From: an uncultured Actinomycetes bacterium
GTDB taxonomy: Bacteria > Actinomycetota > Actinomycetes > Nanopelagicales > Nanopelagicaceae
Length of the DNA: 39,700 bases
Direction of reading: 5' to 3'
Assembly (NCBI GenBank): GCA_903838295.1
Contig: CAILXX010000003.1
Location: 1 to 39,700 of the forward strand
A program made the position numbers and the translations under genes. Below the pieces are notes generated by a model, which was not told where the DNA came from, made no database searches, and was given only the letters and a program-made list of their open reading frames with translations. This document shows, piece after piece, positions 34,533 to 39,700 of the stretch (position 1 is the first letter of the stretch; the number at the start of each line of letters is the position of its first letter).

Positions 34533-35471
34533 ATGAAGGATCTCCTACGCACCGCTGACTTGAGTCCTACGGATGTCGAACTTTTACTTCAGACGGCTGC
34601 TGATTTCGCCGCCAAGCCCTTTCTTGCCAACACCACCCTCGCTAATCGCACCGTTGCCATTTATATGACAAAGCCTTCTACGCGGACGCGACTTGCATCA
34701 GAGACCGCAGTTGCTCACCTTGGCGGTACTCCGATTTTTATCCGTGGCGACGAATTGCAGATAGGTCGTGGTGAAACTATTGCAGATACAGCTCGAGTTA
34801 TCAGCGGGTATGCATCCGCACTCCTTGTCAGAACTTTTAAACAATCTGATGTTGACGAGCTTGGAGCCAATGCAACGATTCCAGTGATTAATGGGTTAAC
34901 CGATGACGACCATCCGACACAACTCCTTGCAGATTGGGTCACGATCCGCGAAGTTTTTGGAAAAGATATTGCTGGTCGCAAATTCACCTATGTTGGTGAT
35001 GGAAATAATATGGCCCACGCATGGTTGACAATGGGCGCAATCCTGGGGGCTCATGTAGTTGTAGCAACACCTGGTGGTTCGTACGCCCCTGATTCACAGG
35101 CGGTCAGCGCTGCACAATCGATCGCGAAAAAGACAGGTGCAACTCTCGAAATTCTGACGGATCCAGAAGCCGCCGCCAAAGATGCCAGTGTTCTTTATAC
35201 CGATGTATGGATGTCTATGGGGGACTCTGAATCTGACCGAGCCAGCAAAACCAAAGCGCTGGCACCATTTGCCGTCACGCCAAATCTCATGAAACTCACA
35301 AGCTCCGACTCGATTTTCATGCATTGCCTCCCCGCCCATAGGGGGGAAGAGGTCTCGGCGGATGTCATTGATGGCAATAGTTCCGTTGTGTGGCGCGAAG
35401 CTTTCCATCGTCGAACCACTATTCAGGCGATTCTTTATCATCTGGTCCGTGGAGACCTAATCGGTAACTGA
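34533..35471 (+). CDS. argF: Ornithine carbamoyltransferase
   Basis: ArgF makes citrulline from ornithine and carbamoyl phosphate in arginine synthesis. The 312 residues contain the carbamoyl-phosphate motif KPSTRTR (47-53), the ornithine-binding DDDHPTQLLADW and the active-site HCLPAHRGEE with Cys near 264. All expected motifs are intact. No other arg biosynthesis gene is in the window, so it is detached from the usual arg cluster. Transcription is probably leaderless, and repeat F follows its stop codon. Confidence 0.97.
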   Translation: MKDLLRTADLSPTDVELLLQTAADFAAKPFLANTTLANRTVAIYMTKPSTRTRLASETAVAHLGGTPIFIRGDELQIGRGETIADTARVISGYASALLVRTFKQSDVDELGANATIPVINGLTDDDHPTQLLADWVTIREVFGKDIAGRKFTYVGDGNNMAHAWLTMGAILGAHVVVATPGGSYAPDSQAVSAAQSIAKKTGATLEILTDPEAAAKDASVLYTDVWMSMGDSESDRASKTKALAPFAVTPNLMKLTSSDSIFMHCLPAHRGEEVSADVIDGNSSVVWREAFHRRTTIQAILYHLVRGDLIGN

Positions 35472-35480
35472 TTTCAATAC

Positions 35481-35552
35481 CTATTCAGCTAGCTATTCAG
35501 ATAGTTATTTAGATAGTTATTTAGATAGATATTCGGAAAGATATTCGGATAG
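35481..35552. repeat. Tandem repeat F: 12-bp unit, six copies, before pntAA
   Basis: Six contiguous 12-mers form three pairs: ctattcagctag/ctattcagatag, two identical ttatttagatag, and atattcggaaag/atattcggatag. The last copy ends inside the predicted -10 box of pntAA. The copies are diverged, so the array is not brand new, but the middle pair is perfect. Confidence 0.93.
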
Positions 35553-35555
35553 ATT
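35550..35555 (+). promoter_or_regulatory. Predicted -10 box (TAGATT) for pntAA, formed partly by repeat F
   Basis: TAGATT is followed by six bases and the ATG at 35562, the same geometry as at argF. Its first three bases belong to the last repeat copy. This supports leaderless translation from 35562. Confidence 0.45.
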
Positions 35556-35561
35556 ATGTCC

Positions 35562-36668
35562 ATGCGTTTAGCCGTCCCTAAAGAATCCAGACCTGGCGAA
35601 AAGCGAGTCGCCCTAGTCCCAGACATCATCGGCAAGCTTGTTAAAGCGGGCCTTGAAGTTGTCATTGAGTCCGGCGCAGGAGTCGCAGCTGATTTTTCAG
35701 ATGCACAATTTACTGCTGCTGGTGCAACCGTCAAGAGTGGCGATGTTTTGAGTGATGCGGATGTTGTCGCATCGGTTCAACCACTTGCTCCTGCGGTTAT
35801 GAAAACCCTCAAAAAAGGTGCAATAACTATCTCTTTCTTATCTCCTTCTACAGCAGCAGATTCAATCGAAGCAGCCCTCTCTGCAGGAGTCACGGCGCTT
35901 TCACTTGAATTAGTACCAAGAATTTCACGAGCTCAATCAATGGATGCGCTTACATCCCAAGCACTCTGTGCCGGATATAAAGCAGCACTTGTTGGCGCAG
36001 AAATGTCACCCCGCTTCTTCCCGCTTTTGATGACTGCTGCCGGAACTGTAACCCCTGCCAAAGTTGTAGTGCTTGGCGCCGGTGTCGCAGGATTGCAAGC
36101 GATTGCAACGGCAAAACGATTGGGCGCGGTAGTGAGTGCTTATGACGTGCGTCCGGCATCAGCAGATGAAGTGAAGTCTATGGGCGCAAAATTTATAACC
36201 CTCGAACTCGAAGCACTCGAAGGGGCCGGCGGTTACGCCCGCGAGATGACAGAAGAGCGTGCAGCAAAGCAACGCGAATTACTTACTCCTTATATTGCAG
36301 CTGCTGACGTGTTGATTACCACTGCTGCTGTTCCTGGTCGGCCTGCACCACGTTTAGTCACCGCAGAGATGGTTGCCACCATGGCACCGGGTTCTGTCGT
36401 AGTTGACCTTGCTGCCGAAACCGGTGGAAATGTCGAAGGCGCAAAACCTGGCGAAATTGTGACAACCGCCAATGGAGTTCGTATTTGGGGTGGCAAGGAT
36501 GTTCCAAGCCAGCTCGCATTCCACGCGTCAATGCTCTATTCACGCAACGTAGTCAATCTGCTCTTGCTCATGACTAAAGATGGCCAAGTGATTCCGAACT
36601 TTGAGGATGAAATTATTGATTCTGCAACTGTGACCACAAATGGTGAAAATCGCAAGGGAGCAAAGTAA
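35562..36668 (+). CDS. pntAA: NAD(P) transhydrogenase alpha subunit, NAD-binding part
   Basis: This is the soluble NAD(H)-binding domain (dI) of the proton-translocating transhydrogenase, which uses the proton gradient to make NADPH from NADH and NADP. I chose ATG 35562, giving MRLAVPKESRPGEKRVALVP, the canonical N-terminus; an in-frame ATG lies two codons upstream. The Rossmann motif VVVLGAGVAGLQAIATAKRL lies near residue 170, followed by SAYDVRP and the conserved EGAGGYAREMTEE loop. It overlaps pntAB by 1 bp. The alpha subunit is split into two genes, as in many actinobacteria and alphaproteobacteria. Confidence 0.97.
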   Translation: MRLAVPKESRPGEKRVALVPDIIGKLVKAGLEVVIESGAGVAADFSDAQFTAAGATVKSGDVLSDADVVASVQPLAPAVMKTLKKGAITISFLSPSTAADSIEAALSAGVTALSLELVPRISRAQSMDALTSQALCAGYKAALVGAEMSPRFFPLLMTAAGTVTPAKVVVLGAGVAGLQAIATAKRLGAVVSAYDVRPASADEVKSMGAKFITLELEALEGAGGYAREMTEERAAKQRELLTPYIAAADVLITTAAVPGRPAPRLVTAEMVATMAPGSVVVDLAAETGGNVEGAKPGEIVTTANGVRIWGGKDVPSQLAFHASMLYSRNVVNLLLLMTKDGQVIPNFEDEIIDSATVTTNGENRKGAK

Positions 36669-36985
36669 TGAGTAACGGGCTAGCGCTTCTTTCGATCTTC
36701 GTTCTTTCAATATTTATTGGATTTGAAGTGGTTTCTAAGGTCTCCACGACATTGCATACGCCTTTGATGTCTGGCGCAAATGCTATTCACGGAGTGATTT
36801 TGGTAGGTGCAATTACTGTGGCAGATCGTGCGACTTCCAATCTGCAGCTTGCTCTTGCAATCGTCGCTGTGGTTTTGGCAACCATCAATATGGTTGGCGG
36901 ATTTGTTGTTACCGACAGGATGTTGGAGATGTTTAAAGGTAAGCCCCGAGTAAAGAAGGAAGCGGAAGGGGTTGACGCAGAATGA
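36668..36985 (+). CDS. pntAB: NAD(P) transhydrogenase alpha subunit, membrane part
   Basis: This 105-residue protein supplies the first membrane helices of domain dII. It has three to four hydrophobic segments (LALLSIFVLSIFIGFEVVSK, the HTPLMSGANAIHGVILVGAI segment typical of the family, and LALAIVAVVLATINMVGGF) and ends in a basic cytoplasmic tail. The motif TPLMSGANAIHG is diagnostic. It overlaps pntAA by 1 bp and pntB by 4 bp (ATGA), so all three are coupled. Confidence 0.96.
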   Translation: MSNGLALLSIFVLSIFIGFEVVSKVSTTLHTPLMSGANAIHGVILVGAITVADRATSNLQLALAIVAVVLATINMVGGFVVTDRMLEMFKGKPRVKKEAEGVDAE

Positions 36986-38361
36986 ACAAGAATTTATATG
37001 ACCTTGTTGGGCTAGTTGTTGCTGTCTGTTTTATCTTGGCTCTCAAAGGTCTCTCATCGCCTAAATCTGCTCGACGCGGAAACTGGATCGGCGCATTTGG
37101 TGCATTTGCAGCAACCGAAGTTGTTTTCTACTCCCCTGGCCAAACCGGCAACCACAAATGGTTAATTATTGGTGCGATCGCATTTGGCGTAATTGTTGGC
37201 GTACCTGCTGCACGCAAAATTCAAATGACACAGATGCCACAACTTGTAGCACTATTTAATGGCGTTGGCGGTGGCGCTGCTGCATTAGTAGCCATTGTCG
37301 AATACCTAAAGCTTGGTACAGATGCCAGTATGGCTGATGTTGTTGCTTCTGTATTTACGGTAATTGTGGGTTGCGTTTCCTTCTCTGGATCTGTTGTGAC
37401 ATTCTTAAAACTGCAAGAGATCATGACGACTCGACCAGTTGTTTTCCCTGGTGGACGCTTTGTTATTGCCGCAACTTTGGTTGGCGTACTTGGATCTGGT
37501 GAGTGGGTTATTCATTCACTTGGTACAACTCCACTGCTTGTGGTCGCCGGCCTCTCTTTACTGTTCGGAATCCTCTTTGTGTTGCCAGTAGGCGGGGCAG
37601 ACGTTCCAATTGTTATCTCTCTTCTCAACGCATTTACCGGTCTTACAGTTGCTGCTAGCGGTTATGTTCTTCAGGCTACTGTTCTCATTGTTGCCGGAAC
37701 CTTGGTTGGCGCTTCGGGAACCATCTTGACGCGTTTAATGGCTGCAGCAATGGGCCGTTCGCTATTTGGAACTCTCTTCGGTGCATTTACGGCGAAGCCA
37801 CAAGCTGCTGTTGAAGGCGGCGAAGCTCGTTCAGTTAAATCTGGATCACCAGACGACGTAGCAATCTTGCTCAATTATGCCCAGCGCGTAGTCATCGTTC
37901 CTGGCTTTGGTTTAGCGGTTGCTCAAGCACAGCACACCGTGCGCGAAATAGCTGATTTATTGGCGGCTAAGGGAATCGATGTTGCTTACGGAATTCACCC
38001 AGTTGCCGGTCGCATGCCTGGCCATATGAACGTTCTGCTTGCTGAGGCAAATGTGCCTTACGAGCAATTGGTGGAGATGGAAGAGATAAATCCGACCTTT
38101 CCTCAGACCGATGTTGTATTGGTTGTTGGTGCAAATGACGTTGTCAACCCAGCGGCCAAAACAACTCCTGGTTGCCCAATTTATGGAATGCCAATTTTAG
38201 ATGTTTCATCAGCTGGAAATGTCATCTTCTTAAAGCGTTCTATGCGTCCTGGTTTTGCTGGAATTGAGAACGAACTTCTCTACGAGCCAAAGACAACGTT
38301 GCTCTTCGGAGATGCTAAAGAATCACTTACGAAAGTTGTGAGTGCTCTTAAAGCTTTGTAA
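36982..38361 (+). CDS. pntB: NAD(P) transhydrogenase beta subunit
   Basis: This subunit carries the remaining membrane helices of the proton channel and the NADP(H)-binding domain dIII. The 459 residues start with about eight to nine helices (to about 270), including QMPQLVALFNGVGGGAAALVA. The soluble domain has the family motifs VIVPGFGLAVAQAQHTVREI, YGIHPVAGRMPGHMNVLLAEA and VLVVGANDVVNPAA. It is complete. A short weak hairpin (ggatt / aatcc, 38370-38384) lies after the stop at the convergent end with the OYE gene. Confidence 0.97.
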   Translation: MNKNLYDLVGLVVAVCFILALKGLSSPKSARRGNWIGAFGAFAATEVVFYSPGQTGNHKWLIIGAIAFGVIVGVPAARKIQMTQMPQLVALFNGVGGGAAALVAIVEYLKLGTDASMADVVASVFTVIVGCVSFSGSVVTFLKLQEIMTTRPVVFPGGRFVIAATLVGVLGSGEWVIHSLGTTPLLVVAGLSLLFGILFVLPVGGADVPIVISLLNAFTGLTVAASGYVLQATVLIVAGTLVGASGTILTRLMAAAMGRSLFGTLFGAFTAKPQAAVEGGEARSVKSGSPDDVAILLNYAQRVVIVPGFGLAVAQAQHTVREIADLLAAKGIDVAYGIHPVAGRMPGHMNVLLAEANVPYEQLVEMEEINPTFPQTDVVLVVGANDVVNPAAKTTPGCPIYGMPILDVSSAGNVIFLKRSMRPGFAGIENELLYEPKTTLLFGDAKESLTKVVSALKAL

Positions 38362-38383
38362 GTAGTGTTGGATTAAATAAATC

Positions 38384-39451
38384 CTATTTTGTAGGTTTGC
38401 CTCGAGCAATTGCTTCGGGCCATGTGATCTCTGCGCCTAACTCGCCGGCTGCATAAAGTGGCCAACGAGGATTGCGGAGCATTTCCCGAGCCAACATGAC
38501 AGCGTCTGCTTTTCCAGATGTAATAATCTCATTTGCTTGATGTGGATCTGTGATCATTCCAACTGCAGATGTAGCAATTGTGCTTCCATGTTTGATCTGA
38601 TCGGCAAAGGGAACTTGATAGCCGGGACCAACGGTAATTTTGGCATTATGAACATTTCCTCCGCTTGAAGTATCTATAAGGTCGACACCAAGAGATTTGA
38701 GTTCTTCAGAAAGTTGTACAGAATCTTCTACTGTCCAACCGCCTTCGGTCCAATCGGATGCGGAGATACGCACGAATAGCGGCATCGAATCGGGAATACT
38801 CTTACGGACTTCTATAACGACCTCTTTAAGGAATTTGGTACGTCCCGCAAAGTCGCCACCATATTCATCGGTGCGTTGGTTAGAAAGTGGCGAATAAAAT
38901 TCGTGTATCAAATACCCGTGGGCTGCGTGAATTTCGATCAGGTCAAAGCCAGCTTTAATCGCGCGCTTGGCAGATTCTCCAAAACTCTTAACGATTGCAT
39001 GAATTTCTTCTACGGTAAGGGCATGGGGCACGGGATAGCCTTCGAATTCGATTGAACTGGGTGCGACAGTTTCCCAGCCACCTTCTTCAGGAGTAGCCAT
39101 ACGGAATCCCTTAAACGGTAGCGCCGTACCTCCTTTACGGCCAGCATGCGCTAATTGAATACCAACTGCTGCGCCCATTGAGTGAGCGAATTCCACGACG
39201 GGCGCCCAGGCATCACCTTGCGCATCGTTATAAAGTCCAGGGCAGCCGATCGAGATACGTCCTTCTGGGACGACGCCGGTTGCTTCAGCAATAATTAATC
39301 CAGCACCACCAACTGCAAAGCCACCGATATGAACATGGTGCCATTCACCAATCACGCCTTCTTTGGCTGAGTATTGGCACATTGGGCTGACCCATGCGCG
39401 GTTCTTTATTTCTAGGCCGCGGATTTTAATTGGATCAAAGAGCGTTGGCAT
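38384..39451 (-). CDS. Old yellow enzyme family NADH:flavin oxidoreductase (YqjM-like)
   Basis: These FMN enzymes reduce activated C=C bonds or nitro groups with NAD(P)H; the natural substrate is rarely known. The 355 residues form one TIM barrel: PIKIRGLEIKNRAWVSPMCQYSA (with the Cys typical of the YqjM/thermophilic-like class), IQLAHAGRKG, the substrate-binding HAAHGYLIHEFYSPLSNQR with two His and a Tyr, and DEYGGDFAGRTKFL. The C-terminal part has SAVGMITDPHQANEI and the FMN phosphate site. TAGATT lies 5 nt before the ATG, with no ribosome site, so it is probably leaderless. It converges on pntB. Confidence 0.95.
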   Translation of the reverse strand: MPTLFDPIKIRGLEIKNRAWVSPMCQYSAKEGVIGEWHHVHIGGFAVGGAGLIIAEATGVVPEGRISIGCPGLYNDAQGDAWAPVVEFAHSMGAAVGIQLAHAGRKGGTALPFKGFRMATPEEGGWETVAPSSIEFEGYPVPHALTVEEIHAIVKSFGESAKRAIKAGFDLIEIHAAHGYLIHEFYSPLSNQRTDEYGGDFAGRTKFLKEVVIEVRKSIPDSMPLFVRISASDWTEGGWTVEDSVQLSEELKSLGVDLIDTSSGGNVHNAKITVGPGYQVPFADQIKHGSTIATSAVGMITDPHQANEIITSGKADAVMLAREMLRNPRWPLYAAGELGAEITWPEAIARGKPTK

Positions 39452-39456
39452 TCGGG

Positions 39457-39462
39457 AATCTA
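39457..39462 (-). promoter_or_regulatory. Predicted -10 box (TAGATT) for the OYE gene
   Basis: Read on the minus strand this is TAGATT, five bases before ATG 39451. The upstream CTCCTCC run is the reverse of a ribosome site and cannot serve this gene. The layout matches the other leaderless candidates in the window. Confidence 0.4.
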
Positions 39463-39553
39463 CTTTCTATTGGAGGAGTTTCGGATAGTTGGTCCAAGCT
39501 ACTAGCTAAATTCATATTCGGATTAAAGCATTTTTCTGTACTGCCCTGCTTTA

Positions 39554-39609
39554 CTCAATCAACCTTCCTCAATCAACCTTCCTCAATCAACCTTCCTCAA
39601 TCAACCTTT
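39554..39609. repeat. Tandem repeat G: 14-bp unit, four copies
   Basis: Three perfect copies and one near-perfect copy of ctcaatcaaccttc lie in the gap to the right of the OYE gene. What lies beyond the window edge is unknown. The rest of 39463-39700 shows no gene I can support. Confidence 0.95.
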
Positions 39610-39700
39610 CTAAATGATCGTACCAAAACAATTTTCTCGATTGAAGTGGGTAAATCGCTGGTGACTAGCTCTCTTCAATTTTATTTGGTGTGTTATGAAC

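Noticed and set aside
39472-39478. GGAGGAG on the plus strand upstream of the OYE gene as the ribosome site of a new gene
   Set aside because: No start codon with a meaningful open frame follows at a suitable distance; the frame from the nearest TTG stops at once.
39554-39609. Possible CRISPR array
   Set aside because: The 14-bp units are directly adjacent with no spacers, and there are no cas genes.
39640-39700. Start of a further gene at the right edge (ATG 39696)
   Set aside because: Only a few bases remain, and no ribosome site or convincing promoter can be judged.

Overview
The window looks like a piece of a streamlined, low-GC actinobacterial chromosome, most like the freshwater planktonic Nanopelagicales (acI, Planktophila/Nanopelagicus type). 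This rests on gene order and protein style, not on a database search: argS-lysA-hom-thrC-thrB-rho in one run, clpS-DUF2017-murI-rph-rdgB in another, a DUF3039 gene, a Rho with a long charged insertion, very short intergenic spaces and no insertion sequences, phage genes or CRISPR. No stretch over 300 bases lacks a gene.

Layout. 1-1825 (minus): a membrane haem/flavin ferric-reductase-like gene interrupted by one in-frame TAG, followed by an exported protein cut off by the window edge. 1973-2413: a small secreted protein of unknown function. 2424-10750 (minus): arginyl-tRNA synthetase, lysine and threonine biosynthesis, then Rho; a nucleoside-hydrolase-like gene lies upstream. 12099-25406: a sugar-use region. 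It holds a CUT2 xylose-type ABC transporter (xylF, a half-size xylG, xylH), a GH31 alpha-xylosidase, xylose isomerase, a GH3 beta-glycosidase, a CUT1 oligosaccharide transporter without its own ATPase, and a LacI regulator. A perfect 24-bp palindrome overlaps the promoter between the GH3 gene and the CUT1 genes. Together these genes could import short xyloglucan- or xylan-derived sugars, hydrolyse them in the cytoplasm and send xylose to xylulose; xylulokinase is not in the window. 25470-29240: tRNA-Leu(UAG), a coiled-coil protein with a histone-like basic tail, an SGNH-fused acyltransferase, and a membrane protein whose N-terminus is a histone-H1-like Lys/Ala/Pro repeat. 29307-34502 (minus): rdgB, rph, murI, DUF2017, clpS, a secreted GH18 protein and DUF3039. 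34533-38361: argF and the proton-translocating transhydrogenase pntAA-pntAB-pntB. 38384-39451 (minus): an old-yellow-enzyme reductase.

Two patterns cut across these genes. First, seven intergenic sites carry perfect or near-perfect tandem repeats of 10-14 bp, each with its own unit sequence. Most sit just upstream of a start codon, and at pntAA the last copy supplies part of the predicted -10 box. Second, at least five genes have a TANNNT box 5-7 nt before the start codon and no ribosome binding site, the arrangement expected of leaderless mRNAs; two of them are back to back in a 30-bp gap between argF and the DUF3039 gene.
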